From: DASXZH01 sp963829965
Lineage (GTDB): Bacteria; Armatimonadota; Fimbriimonadia; Fimbriimonadales; Fimbriimonadaceae
Length of the DNA: 64,000 nt
Direction: 5' to 3'
Assembly: GCA_963829965.1 (NCBI GenBank)
Contig: CAWHLK010000025.1
Span: forward strand, 62,001-126,000
Within the stretch, counting starts at the first letter, position 1; the number at the start of each line of letters is the position of its first letter. A model generated the notes under the pieces. The model was not told the origin of the DNA and ran no database searches. It saw nothing but the letters and a program-made list of their open reading frames with translations. This document shows, piece after piece, positions 44,413-52,401 of the stretch. The translations under genes were made by a program, and so were the position numbers.

Positions 44413-44439
44413 TGTATACGATTGATATAACGGTATACC
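44413..44439. promoter_or_regulatory. Palindromic GTATAC elements upstream of the GH74-like gene
   Basis: TGTATACG and CGGTATACCA form an imperfect inverted repeat around ATTGATATAA, 12-38 bases upstream of the likely start. A TTGACC on the reverse strand could be the -35 box. This is a plausible operator for a LacI- or GntR-type sugar regulator, but no regulator gene is nearby. Confidence 0.35.
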
Positions 44440-44894
44440 ACACCTGCGGGGTCAAGGGCAAAGGGTGGGGATACAGGCGTGGAAACGCAAGCAGGTTGCG
44501 GAGGAGTGCCATTATAGCGGAATCGTGTGACTGGTCCAACTTGTCCGACCCGCCAGACAAGTCGTTGAGCAAAACCTAAAGGGAGCGCACTCCTTTGCCC
44601 TCAAAGGCGCAATAAGAGTAACCCTGGTAAAAATACTTGCTAATTGCCCTGCTTTCGCACACAATGAGAGCTAATTCTTCGTTTTCGTGAGATCGCAAGA
44701 GCCTTAGCATCAAATAGCCTTGTGGGTGCGTCCGTTCATTAACGCAGGACGCGCCGATACTAAGTGGTCTGGCGAACACGAAATAGGGTTGGCCGCCGAG
44801 GTGGAGTTCAGGATGAACGCAAACCCGTCTCGAGGGCCAATGTCCGTGTTCTGCGGACTATAAAATCGCATAAAGACTGAAATTGGAGGACCTC
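44440..44894. other. Intergenic region upstream of sepF
   Basis: No convincing gene; a 67-codon reverse frame at 44576-44779 has no family features. Near 44860 the sequence GACTATAAAATC could be a -10 box for sepF, about 30 bases before its start. Confidence 0.35.
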
Positions 44895-45302
44895 ATGGAA
44901 GAGACGGAACTCCAGGATAAACCTGGATTATTTACAAAATTAGCCGGCATGTTTACGCGTGCCGAAGAAGACGACATTGAAGAGATCGGCGAAAAGAATC
45001 GGTCTTTCGAGCTAAGGACGGCATATAAATACCACGTGACAGTAAGAAGGCAGATCGTATCATTCGAAGACGCATTGGCGGCCGCAAACGGTTTTAAACG
45101 GGGCGAGCAACAGATTCTAAACCTCTCCGCTACAGAGCCCACTCTTCGGCAGAAAATTGTGGATTTCATGTGCGGCGTCAACTTCGCTCAAGAAGGTTCC
45201 TGGGAGGAAGTTGGCGAGCACGTTACCTCGTTGTTCCGGCAAGCGTGTTTGTCGAGGTGGCGTCTGCGTCTCCCCCGCGCGAACGCAATCCGAAACAACT
45301 AG
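44895..45302 (+). CDS. sepF: Cell division protein SepF, C-terminus frameshifted
   Basis: SepF binds the C-terminal tail of FtsZ and anchors the Z-ring to the membrane. Seen: an N-terminal amphipathic region (GLFTKLAGMFTRAEEDD), a linker, then the SepF core IVSFEDALAAANGFKRGEQQ, ILNLSATEPTLRQKIVDFM and GSWEEVGEHV. After that the frame is wrong; the next frame supplies YLVVPASVFVEVASASPPRE, the expected last strand, from about 45222. The start at 44895 has GGAGG five bases upstream. A strong terminator follows at 45354, so the gene is monocistronic. Confidence 0.8.
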   Translation: MEETELQDKPGLFTKLAGMFTRAEEDDIEEIGEKNRSFELRTAYKYHVTVRRQIVSFEDALAAANGFKRGEQQILNLSATEPTLRQKIVDFMCGVNFAQEGSWEEVGEHVTSLFRQACLSRWRLRLPRANAIRNN

Positions 45303-45406
45303 TCGGTCAACCGCAAACCTTACGTATAAACGGTAAATCGATAAGTTGCAACAGCCCGATCGACTCTTTCGTCGATCGGGCTTTTAATCGTTTCTCACCG
45401 CGTTAA
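45170..45406 (+). pseudogene. SepF C-terminal strand in the shifted frame
   Basis: Only the part from about 45222 (YLVVPASVFVEVAS) belongs to SepF, completing its last beta strand. The frame then runs through the terminator to 45406, which is unlikely for a real gene, so a second indel or an early stop is probable. It is not a gene of its own. Confidence 0.4.
45354..45385 (+). terminator. Intrinsic terminator after sepF
   Basis: An 11-bp perfect stem (GCCCGATCGAC / GTCGATCGGGC) with a six-base loop TCTTTC, followed by TTTT. It lies between sepF and the convergent acetyltransferase gene. Confidence 0.9.
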
Positions 45407-46018
45407 CAACCGGTGGAGTCGACTCTTGACTTCCGGCCACTCGCTGGCCACTATTGAATATCGCAAGGAATCGCGGGGCGTGTAATCGGCAGCCAATCGG
45501 TTCGACCGGAGCAGGCCCTCGAACTTAGCTCCGATCCTTTGAAGTGCCTCGCTGGATCTCTGGTTGCGGGCATCGGTAAGGAAGCTAACGCTCATGGTCT
45601 TCCAGGTCTCAAATGCGTAGGTGAGCATTAGGAGTTTTGCTTCGGTGTTGGCATGGGTCCGAATTGCGGACTTCGTCAACCAGGTGTACCCGATCTCGCA
45701 AGTATCTACGAATCTGGCTTCACACCGCGGATGATCTGGCGGCCATGCCCAGCGATCGATATTCCAGAACCGGGTCGAGCCGATTACTTGGCCGTCCTCC
45801 AGCCGAACGGTAGCAAAAGGGGCCGCGGTTTCAGCTTTGCGCCAAGATATCGCGGTAGCGACATACCGCCGACAACCCTCCTCGCCTTGAGGTACAAGAC
45901 TCCATCCATATAGAGAAGGGTCAACCCCAGAGGCCTGCGCCAAACCCTTCACATGGCGTTCCTGCAAGGGTTCGAGCTTCACATAATTGCCGGAAAGCAC
46001 GAAATCTAAAGATTCCAT
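45395..46018 (-). CDS. GNAT-family N-acetyltransferase (RimJ/RimL-like)
   Basis: 207 residues. The opening VLSGNYVKLEPLQERHVKGL and the later VIGSTRFWNIDRW, CEIGYTWLTKSAIRTHANTE and FLTDARNQRSSEALQRIGAK are the RimJ/RimL-type pattern. The final SSEAL-x-RIGAKFEG segment covers the acetyl-CoA-binding helix region. It transfers an acetyl group from acetyl-CoA to a protein N-terminus or small amine; the target is unknown. ATG 46018. Confidence 0.85.
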   Translation of the reverse strand: MESLDFVLSGNYVKLEPLQERHVKGLAQASGVDPSLYGWSLVPQGEEGCRRYVATAISWRKAETAAPFATVRLEDGQVIGSTRFWNIDRWAWPPDHPRCEARFVDTCEIGYTWLTKSAIRTHANTEAKLLMLTYAFETWKTMSVSFLTDARNQRSSEALQRIGAKFEGLLRSNRLAADYTPRDSLRYSIVASEWPEVKSRLHRLLTR

Positions 46019-46043
46019 GCCTCCCAGTATAAAGCGAAGTTCT

Positions 46044-46217
46044 TCAGATTGAGCGCCGGCCGGCCGAGATGCCCAAGATCAGAGAGACCAAGAACATCGC
46101 AACGAATACCCAGAACAGGATAACGGCAATTCCGGAGGCGGCGGTTGCGATTCCACCAAAACCTAACACTGCGGCGATAATCGCGACGACGAAGAAAATC
46201 AAAGCATATCTTAACAT
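46044..46217 (-). CDS. DUF1328 small membrane protein (57 aa)
   Basis: 57 residues with two hydrophobic helices (ALIFFVVAIIAAVLGFGGIA and ILFWVFVAMFLVSLILGI). The sequence MLRYALIFFVVAIIAAVLGF with GGIA-x-x-ASGIA is the diagnostic DUF1328 (YtjA-like) pattern. GGGAGAA lies seven bases before the ATG. It is an inner-membrane protein, often stress-related in other bacteria. Confidence 0.88.
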   Translation of the reverse strand: MLRYALIFFVVAIIAAVLGFGGIATAASGIAVILFWVFVAMFLVSLILGISAGRRSI

Positions 46218-46332
46218 TTAGTGTTCTCCCGACTCCAAAGTGGAGCTTCTATATAGATAGACTCGCGATGGCAGGCATGCCTAAGTAGCTAGATTTGACT
46301 ACGGCAAGCCTTGAAGGGGAACACGGGTCGAG

Positions 46333-46353
46333 CCGGGGAGGTTTGCTCCCCGG
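46333..46353. terminator. Hairpin downstream of amt
   Basis: A perfect 8-bp stem (CCGGGGAG / CTCCCCGG) with loop GTTTG, just after the amt stop codon. There is no T-run on the reverse strand, so termination by this hairpin alone is uncertain. Confidence 0.4.
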
Positions 46354-46367
46354 ACTCAGAGGGGTTT

Positions 46368-48128
46368 CTAGTCGAGAAAAGCCGGTTCGCGCTCAACGGG
46401 AACGTTGACCGCGCCGTTCGTATGCACGGGCCTACCATGATGGGGCATGAACTCCGGATAGGCTGGTCCGCCCATTTCTGCAATGTCCAGACCGATGATT
46501 TCGGCGTCCGCAGTGGGCCGAAGCCGCATGAACAGACTTTGAATCTTGAAGAATGCGAACGCGCTTCCGAAAGCCCAAGCCATGCAGGCCACTGCCGCAA
46601 TGCCTTGTGCCGCGATTTGGTGAGTATCTCCGTAAAGCAAGCCGGTAACGCCCAGGTTTGCCTTGCCGAGATAGGTCGTTGCTCCAACCCCGTTCCAGCC
46701 CTGACCCCAGGTGCCGTCAGCGAAGATGCCGACAGAGATCACGCCCCAGATTCCGCAAATCCCGTGGACGGAGACCGCACCAACCGGATCGTCGATTCCT
46801 CTCTTGTCGAAGAAGGCCATGGAGATCGGACAGATCAAGCCTGCGATGAGGCCGATCACGACGGCTGACCACGTGTTGACAAAGGCGCACGGAGCGGTAA
46901 TTGCCACGAGACCGGCCAGAAGGCCGTTCGCCGACATGCCAGTGTCGAAATGTTTCGTCTGCCGGTACATGTAATACATTGCGGCAACCGCGCCGGCTCC
47001 GGAGGCCAGCAGCGTATTTACCGCGATCACCGCGATCCGAAGGTTTCCGCCGCCTACTGCGCCGAGCGTTGAGCCGGGATTGAAACCAAACCAACCAAAG
47101 GCCAAAATGAGCGCTCCAACCACCGCCATAGGAATGTGGTGGCCGGGAATGTTATTGGAACTGCCGTCTTTGTTGTATTTGCCGATTCTCGGACCGATCA
47201 CCATGATGCCGGCGAGAGCGACAAATCCACCGACTGCATGAACAACGCTGGAACCGGCAAAGTCAACGGCTCCGTGTCCGAGGCCGGCAAGCAGGCCGAG
47301 GCTGGCGAGACCGCCGCCTCCCCACATCATGTGGCCATAAATCGGATAACAGATAATCGAAATAAAGAGCCCGTAAACAAGGAAGGCCTTGAACCTCCAG
47401 CGCTCTGCCATGCCGCCGGTTGGAATGGTGGCAGCCGTGTCCATGAACACCATTTGGAAAAGGAACATCGTGGCGATGCCAACGTCGTAAAGGTTCCCAC
47501 CCAAAAGCGGGGTGTTCCATCCAAGGATCCCGAAGCCGCCCGGGGCAAACTCCTTGCCATTCAGAACATTTAGGCCGCCCAAACTTGGGGGCCCTCCAAT
47601 TTTTGAAGCGGCGAGACTCCCGAACATGATCGCAAAGCCGCCCAGCCAGAACCCGAGCATGCCAACCGGATAGATGATCAGGTTCGTCATCATGACGTGA
47701 CAGGCGTTTTTCGCGCGGCAAAATCCTGTCTCCACCATGGCAAAGCCAACCTGCATGAACATAACTAAGAACCCCGTTATGAGGGTCCACATGATGTTCA
47801 AGGCAACTTGGGTTTGCCCAACTCCATTGGCCAGGCCCGCCGCCAAGGGCTCTTTTTTGGCTTGGTCGTTATAAGTATCAAGCGCCTTTTGCTTATCCGA
47901 CTTGGTTTTGGCGTCATCGGAATCTTGCGGCGCGGGAGGCACGAAGTTATTACCGCCCGCATCCTTGACGTCGCCCGCAGCGCCGGTTACCAGGCCACTG
48001 GGGTCTCCTTTGGGGCCATCCGCCCAAGCGCGAACGTTGCCAAACACGGCAAGGATGGACATAGCTACCCACGCAAGCAAAAGCCCCCGCGAGATGGTTC
48101 GCCTGTTCGTGCGAAAAAATCCTAACAT
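46368..48128 (-). CDS. amt: Ammonium transporter
   Basis: 586 residues in the inner membrane. A signal-peptide-like start (LLLAWVAMSILAVFGNVRAWA) precedes an Asp/Lys-rich periplasmic segment, then the Amt core of about 11 helices: MFMQVGFAMVETGFCRAKNA, NTPLLGGNLYDVGIATMFLF, DFAGSSVVHAVGGFVALAG with the first pore His, FGWFGFNPGSTLGAV, and SVHGICGIWGVISVGIFA with the second pore His. The N-terminus of about 95 extra residues is unusual. No glnK/glnB neighbour is seen. It conducts NH3/NH4+ for nitrogen assimilation. Confidence 0.95.
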   Translation of the reverse strand: MLGFFRTNRRTISRGLLLAWVAMSILAVFGNVRAWADGPKGDPSGLVTGAAGDVKDAGGNNFVPPAPQDSDDAKTKSDKQKALDTYNDQAKKEPLAAGLANGVGQTQVALNIMWTLITGFLVMFMQVGFAMVETGFCRAKNACHVMMTNLIIYPVGMLGFWLGGFAIMFGSLAASKIGGPPSLGGLNVLNGKEFAPGGFGILGWNTPLLGGNLYDVGIATMFLFQMVFMDTAATIPTGGMAERWRFKAFLVYGLFISIICYPIYGHMMWGGGGLASLGLLAGLGHGAVDFAGSSVVHAVGGFVALAGIMVIGPRIGKYNKDGSSNNIPGHHIPMAVVGALILAFGWFGFNPGSTLGAVGGGNLRIAVIAVNTLLASGAGAVAAMYYMYRQTKHFDTGMSANGLLAGLVAITAPCAFVNTWSAVVIGLIAGLICPISMAFFDKRGIDDPVGAVSVHGICGIWGVISVGIFADGTWGQGWNGVGATTYLGKANLGVTGLLYGDTHQIAAQGIAAVACMAWAFGSAFAFFKIQSLFMRLRPTADAEIIGLDIAEMGGPAYPEFMPHHGRPVHTNGAVNVPVEREPAFLD

Positions 48129-48609
48129 CGGCTGGCACCATTAGATGCGGTCGAACCAATATGCGCTCGTGTTCTTAAAGCGTAACCGTACATAAACAAA
48201 ACCCCCAAGGCCGTATGGTTCGCTTCTTTGCGATATTGAGCGTCAGTGCGGATATTAAGAAAACGTTATTTTACGACAGATCGCTTCAAATGCCAATGGC
48301 AAAATGGCAAATGACTGCTAAGGTAAGTACAACGTGTATCACATCGTAATCCCAAAACTTTAACCTTGGAGATTTGAACTCAATGAAGGGGAGCGGGTAA
48401 GGCTAAAATCAGCACGATGGGGCCACAAAGGAGCGTCCGTGCATTCCAGAGTCTCCTTCCCATAGCCGTTGCCCAGGATGCGTCTAGGCGTGTAGCGGCC
48501 CGATTGCAGCCGGTTCCTAATGAAATCTTTATATGCCGAAAAACTCTGTGTTATAGGGTGGCCGTTGACGGATTCCAGGTCCACGGCCGGGATAGGGTAA
48601 ACCTCAACG
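48129..48609. other. Intergenic region upstream of amt
   Basis: About 480 bases with no convincing gene; short overlapping frames (48360-48584 reverse, 48417-48617 forward) have no protein features. The promoter of amt must lie here. A TGGCAC at 48130 is in the wrong orientation for amt and has a poor -12 box, so a sigma-54 promoter is not supported. Confidence 0.35.
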
Positions 48610-48786
48610 ATGCTTAATCCTTACGATATGTCGGTCCTACGATCAAAGCTCAATTCAGGCGACCCGGTCGATTCTTCACGAGCGGTTTACACTCTCGCAC
48701 GGCACATCGAAACCTTGGAAAGACGTATTGCAGAACTTGAGCGGCTGGTTGCCGAATTAGACGCGGAAAAAGCAGACCGGGATTAG
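48610..48786 (+). CDS. Small coiled-coil protein (58 aa)
   Basis: 58 residues: MLNPYDMSVLRSKLNSGDP, then an alpha-helical heptad pattern TLARHIETLERRIAELERLV and ELDAEKADRD. The Leu/Ile spacing of seven residues indicates a parallel coiled coil. No family is recognised. It ends at TAG 48786, overlapping the stop of the convergent Mog-like gene by four bases. Confidence 0.55.
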   Translation: MLNPYDMSVLRSKLNSGDPVDSSRAVYTLARHIETLERRIAELERLVAELDAEKADRD

Positions 48787-49256
48787 TGGGGCTCCCCTTC
48801 CAGCACGTCAAATACGTGAAGCACCGTCGGAAAGACCGCGGCCATTGCATCCTGCACGCCAGCAGGCGAACCGGGGAGACAAAGAATGAGGGACTTCCCT
48901 CTGATTCCCACCACCGTACGGCTTAGCATCGATCTTGGGTTCGTTGTAGCGCCGTAAGCGCGGATGGCTTCTTCCACTCCATTCAGCCTCTTCTCAATGA
49001 GTTGAATCACCGCTTCCGGAGTCACGTCCCTCGGGCCCACTCCTGTGCCTCCGGTAAAGGCAATGACGCTGGTCTTCGCTTCCTTAAGTGCGGTTTGAAT
49101 GGCAAGGATCTCGTCGGGAACGATTGCAACCTGCCCGCAAACAACCCCATGGCTCTCCAAGAGTTCGGCCAGAAGCTTTCCCGAACGGTCCTCGGCGCGA
49201 CCGGCGGACACCGAATCGGAAACCACCACCACCGTTCCCGTCAGCGCGGCGTTCAT
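48783..49256 (-). CDS. MoaB/Mog-family molybdopterin biosynthesis protein
   Basis: 157 residues, acting in molybdenum cofactor synthesis by adenylating molybdopterin. Seen: GTVVVVSDSVSAGRAEDRSG, IAFTGGTGVGPRDVTPEAVI with the adenylation motif TGGTG, SRTVVGIRGKSLILCLPGSP and GVQDAMAAVFPTVLHVFD. The choice between MoaB and MogA cannot be made from sequence. Its start overlaps the stop of the upstream gene (ATGA, 49253-49256), so they are coupled. Confidence 0.88.
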   Translation of the reverse strand: MNAALTGTVVVVSDSVSAGRAEDRSGKLLAELLESHGVVCGQVAIVPDEILAIQTALKEAKTSVIAFTGGTGVGPRDVTPEAVIQLIEKRLNGVEEAIRAYGATTNPRSMLSRTVVGIRGKSLILCLPGSPAGVQDAMAAVFPTVLHVFDVLEGEPH

Positions 49257-49759
49257 TTCAATGGCTTGATCGAGGCGATGATCGCGGAGACCAGCTTTCT
49301 GTCATCAGGGCCGGCAATATGCGAGGTCGAGCTCCATTGGAAAAAAACCGAACGATGCGCGCCTTCAAACACTTTTCCGGCAAGCCAGTCCATCGTGGAA
49401 GTCTTCACTCCTTTTTTAGGATGCACCGAGATCTCCACCATCTCCCCACTGCCGTAGGCTCCTTTAATGGGCCAATATTTTTCCGGATGTCTTGCCTTGG
49501 CGCGGGCGTAGGCGGCGCTAACGGTTGCCTGGGTCTCCGCTTTGCTCAATTGAAGGCTGACGGTGATGGTTGCTCCCTGCCCGCATTGGTATTCGCTGTC
49601 CTCGCCCCCTTTAGGCTCGGGCCACGTTCCGTTTTTGATCCAGGACTTGGGGATCTCGATTGAGAATGGCAGAACACCGGAGTCCTTGCTCGGTGTGACC
49701 GTCACTCGTTGTCCGTTCGGGATTTGAAGAAGAAGAAAGAAGGTTGCTAGCAAAGGCAT
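49253..49759 (-). CDS. Exported protein of unknown function
   Basis: 168 residues with a short signal-peptide-like start (MPLLATFFLLLQIPNGQ). The rest is a mixed alpha/beta domain: FSIEIPKSWIKNGTWPEPKG, GQGATITVSLQLSKAETQAT, SVFFQWSSTSHIAGPDDRKL, LVSAIIASIKPLK. The layout (an IP-x-W strand and a final helix before SIKPL) resembles small lipoprotein-like or PsbP-like domains, without a firm assignment. It overlaps the Mog-like gene by four bases. Confidence 0.6.
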   Translation of the reverse strand: MPLLATFFLLLQIPNGQRVTVTPSKDSGVLPFSIEIPKSWIKNGTWPEPKGGEDSEYQCGQGATITVSLQLSKAETQATVSAAYARAKARHPEKYWPIKGAYGSGEMVEISVHPKKGVKTSTMDWLAGKVFEGAHRSVFFQWSSTSHIAGPDDRKLVSAIIASIKPLK

Positions 49760-49951
49760 ATGTTGAAAGTGAACTTACCCGGAACGGTTCACGGTAAACC
49801 GTTTGGTAGGGTGGCCAGACTTGTCGGTGACGTGGTACGCGGTCCAATAGTTGAAGTGCCAAGTCCCAATCATGCGGCTCACCCCCTATACCTTATATAA
49901 ACCATCATCTATTATTCAGTGGGGTATAGTCGTAAAAAGAGCTGACGAAAG

Positions 49952-50860
49952 ATGAAACTGAACAATATTCTTGAAGGAATTGGCAACACGCCGCATCTGC
50001 GAATTAACCGACTTTTCCCAGGGCGAGAGGTCTGGGCGAAGCTCGAACGAGCCAACCCGGGCGCTAGCATCAAGGACCGAATCGCCTTGGCGATGATCGA
50101 GGATGCTGAAAAGAAAGGCGTCATCACGAAGGACACGGTTCTCATCGAGCCAACTTCCGGCAACACCGGAATCGGCCTTGCGATGGTGGCCGCAGTCAAA
50201 GGCTACCGGCTCATCCTCGTTATGCCCGAATCGATGTCTATTGAGCGCCGCAGGATCCTGAAAGCGTACGGTGCGGAATTGGAACTCACGCCCCGCGAAA
50301 AGGGCATGAAGGGCGCAATTGCACGGGCGGACGAAATGCAGAAGGAAAACCCTGCTTGGTGGATTCCCAGCCAGTTCGATAATCCTTCGAATGTTGAGAT
50401 CCACAAGAAAACAACCGCGGAAGAGATCTTGCGGGATTTTCCGGAAGGAGTGGACTATATCATCACCGGCGTGGGAACCGGCGGCCACATCACCGCTTGC
50501 GCGGAAGTGCTCAAGCCGAAATGGCCCAACCTCACAGTTTATGCAGTGGAGCCAGAAACGTCCCCCGTGATCAGCGGCGGCGAGCCCGGCCCGCATCGCC
50601 TACAGGGTCTGGGCGCAGGGTTCATTCCGGGCAATCTTCATGTGAATGCCATCGACGGAGCGATACGAGTCACAGATGCAGAAGCATTCGATTGGGCACG
50701 CAGAGCCGCAAAGGAAGAGGGCCTGTTGGTGGGAATTTCATCGGGGGCAGCCCTGGCAGCCGTTTCAAAGAAACTGCCGGAGATCCCCGAAAGCGCCAGA
50801 GTCCTGACGTTCAACTACGACACAGGCGAGCGGTATCTGTCGATTGAAGACCTGTTCTAA
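49952..50860 (+). CDS. cysK: Cysteine synthase (O-acetylserine sulfhydrylase)
   Basis: PLP enzyme that makes L-cysteine from O-acetylserine and sulfide. Seen: NILEGIGNTPHLRINRLFPG, the Schiff-base Lys in NPGASIKDRIALAMI, the substrate loop EPTSGNTGIGLAMVAAVKG, the phosphate loop GVGTGGHITACAEVLK and the C-terminal GISSGAALAAV. At 302 residues it is of typical length. The closely related CysM cannot be excluded, but NPGASIKDR and EPTSGNTGIGLA favour CysK. Upstream, 49860-49951 is AT-rich and may hold the promoter. Confidence 0.93.
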   Translation: MKLNNILEGIGNTPHLRINRLFPGREVWAKLERANPGASIKDRIALAMIEDAEKKGVITKDTVLIEPTSGNTGIGLAMVAAVKGYRLILVMPESMSIERRRILKAYGAELELTPREKGMKGAIARADEMQKENPAWWIPSQFDNPSNVEIHKKTTAEEILRDFPEGVDYIITGVGTGGHITACAEVLKPKWPNLTVYAVEPETSPVISGGEPGPHRLQGLGAGFIPGNLHVNAIDGAIRVTDAEAFDWARRAAKEEGLLVGISSGAALAAVSKKLPEIPESARVLTFNYDTGERYLSIEDLF

Positions 50861-50886
50861 AGTGAGTGACGGGTGAAACGGTGTAC

Positions 50887-50920
50887 GGTGAACGGTGAAC
50901 GGTGAACGGTGAACGGTGAA
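50887..50920. repeat. GGTGAAC heptanucleotide repeat, left of the insertion sequence
   Basis: Almost five tandem copies of GGTGAAC directly next to the left end of the insertion sequence; related imperfect copies continue leftward to about 50875. The same repeat resumes on the right flank at 52335. Confidence 0.9.
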
Positions 50921-51011
50921 TGTATTGCCCAAGCTAGTCTGGGACATGGTTCGTCTTTTCCAAACTGATGATTTGCCTTGAAGGAGATTATCATGAAGGA
51001 AGGCGTAGAGA

Positions 51012-51326
51012 ATGTCGAATCAGCAGCGTCGTTGGACGGCTCAGCAGAAGTTGGCGATATTGGAAGAGGCTCACAAGGGGGACAGTACGGTGGCCGAGGT
51101 TTGCCGGAAGCATCAGATTGCTCCTGGGCAGTTTTACCAATGGGAGCGAAAAGTTCGCAGAGCCGCCCTGGAGGGTTTGACCGCAAGGCAGACCCAGCCC
51201 CGTGGGAAAGCGCAGGCTCCTCAGCGGACCGTTGCGGAGGCAGAAGCGGAGATAACGAGACTGAAGGAAGTGATCGCCGAGATCGCAGAAGAGAACCTTC
51301 GCATAAAAAAGGGGCTCTGGCCCTAG
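51012..51326 (+). CDS. IS3-family transposase OrfA
   Basis: 104 residues. An N-terminal helix-turn-helix (RRWTAQQKLAILEEAHKGDS, VAEVCRKHQIAPGQFYQWER) would bind the terminal repeats. It is followed by a leucine-zipper-like region (AEAEITRLKEVIAEIAEENL) for oligomerisation with OrfAB. It ends at IKKGLWP, a few codons after the slippery sequence A AAA AAG (51305-51311). Confidence 0.9.
   Translation: MSNQQRRWTAQQKLAILEEAHKGDSTVAEVCRKHQIAPGQFYQWERKVRRAALEGLTARQTQPRGKAQAPQRTVAEAEAEITRLKEVIAEIAEENLRIKKGLWP
51305..51311 (+). promoter_or_regulatory. Programmed -1 frameshift site of the IS3 element
   Basis: The heptamer A AAA AAG is in phase with orfA (ATA AAA AAG). Slippage by one base moves ribosomes into the orfB frame and makes the OrfAB transposase. 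This is the classic IS3-family arrangement. Confidence 0.85.
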
Positions 51327-52294
51327 AGTGCCGTCGCCATAAGAGCACAGATCAGAGGGCGCATATTTTGGAGGCTGTTCGCGGATCCAAGGCACTTGGC
51401 TTGACGGTATCTGAGGCGTTAGTGGCTCTTGGCGTTTCTCGTTCCAGCTACTACCGCTACAGGTTAAGTCCAACCCTCTGCAAACGTCGCCGGGTTCAAA
51501 ACCGCGTTCCTCCGACTCCCCACGAGCGTATGACGGTGCGCGACGTAGCTCTGTTGAACCCGCTAACGGGATACAAACGGCTGTCCGACCTGCTTCAAAA
51601 CGAGTTCTTGGCCGGCCTGAGGGCTCACCAGGTCTACACGGTCCTGCGCGAGGAGGGACTCCTAGGCGTTCGCGCACCTTCCATACCCGGTTCTCTAAGA
51701 CGTCCGAAGAAGCCCGAGACTCCGAACGAGGTTTGGCATATAGATCTGATGTATTTGAGAGTGAACTGGCGATGGTTCTATCTTGTGGACATCATCGACG
51801 GCTACAGCCGCTACCTGGTGCATTGGACGCTCAACCCTACAATGGAAGCTCACGCCGTGACGCTGACCGTTCAGGAGGCTCTCGAAAAGTGGGACTTGAT
51901 TGGGAAAGCTCCCATCGTCGTGCACGACAACGGATGCCAGTTCTTGAGCAAGGATTGGCGGGATCTAGCTTCCCACCACGGGATGCCAAGCATTCGGACC
52001 AGGATTAATCACCCAGAGTCCAACGGACTCATCGAGCGGCTTCATCGCACCCACAGGGCGGAAGCTCTACAAGAGACCGAAGATTGGTCTTACACCAAGG
52101 CGCAGGAAGAACTTACACGCTGGGCGGGCGTCTACAACAACACCCGACCCCACAGCGCGTTGCGAGGCCTGCCACCGATGGTCTACTATCTTGGTGAACC
52201 CGAAGCGGCACTTGCCCAACGGGAACACTTTGTCCAAGCCGCAGCTGAAGCTCGGGCAAACTACTGGCAGCTACAACGGCAGGCCGTCAGTTGA
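51311..52294 (+). CDS. IS3-family transposase OrfB (DDE catalytic domain)
   Basis: The coding region used after the -1 shift; the frame is open from 50978, but its upstream part overlaps orfA out of phase. Catalytic residues are visible: D in NEVWHIDLMYLRVNWRW, D in PIVVHDNGCQFLSKDW and E in INHPESNGLIERLHRTHR, the DD(35)E set of the rve integrase core. The HTH_21-like segment (SKALGLTVSEALVALGVSRS) precedes it. The C-terminal TRWAGVYNNTRPHSALRGLP is the usual OrfB ending. Confidence 0.9.
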   Translation, partial: GALALECRRHKSTDQRAHILEAVRGSKALGLTVSEALVALGVSRSSYYRYRLSPTLCKRRRVQNRVPPTPHERMTVRDVALLNPLTGYKRLSDLLQNEFLAGLRAHQVYTVLREEGLLGVRAPSIPGSLRRPKKPETPNEVWHIDLMYLRVNWRWFYLVDIIDGYSRYLVHWTLNPTMEAHAVTLTVQEALEKWDLIGKAPIVVHDNGCQFLSKDWRDLASHHGMPSIRTRINHPESNGLIERLHRTHRAEALQETEDWSYTKAQEELTRWAGVYNNTRPHSALRGLPPMVYYLGEPEAALAQREHFVQAAAEARANYWQLQRQAVS

Positions 52295-52334
52295 GAAAAG
52301 AGGGCCGATGTCTCAGATTAGCCTGGGCAATACA

Positions 52335-52354
52335 GTGAACGGTGAACGGTGAAC
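52335..52354. repeat. GGTGAAC heptanucleotide repeat, right of the insertion sequence
   Basis: Nearly three copies (GTGAAC GGTGAAC GGTGAAC) resume directly after the right IS end. Removing the IS would give one uninterrupted array of seven to eight units. Confidence 0.85.
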
Positions 52355-52401
52355 GGTCGGGACACCGCTTACCAATGGTGGGATTCAACGTTGTTTACTC
52401 T

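Larger units (their letters stand above)
50921..52334 (+). mobile_element. IS3-family insertion sequence
   Basis: 1,414 bp. Terminal inverted repeats start TGTATTGCCCAAGCTAG on the left and, read inward, TGTATTGCCCAGGCTAA on the right, with about 27 bp of similarity and a few mismatches. The ends TG...CA are typical of IS3. A 5-bp GTGAA target duplication (50916-50920 and 52335-52339) is consistent, although the target is itself a GGTGAAC tandem repeat, so its length is ambiguous. It contains orfA and orfB linked by a -1 frameshift. Both genes and both ends look intact, so it may be active. Confidence 0.92.

Noticed and set aside
44576..44779. 67-codon reverse frame upstream of sepF
   Set aside because: No family features and no ribosome site; lies in promoter-type DNA.
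48129..48160. Sigma-54 promoter for amt
   Set aside because: TGGCAC is present but oriented away from amt, and the -12 element is GATGC instead of TTGC.
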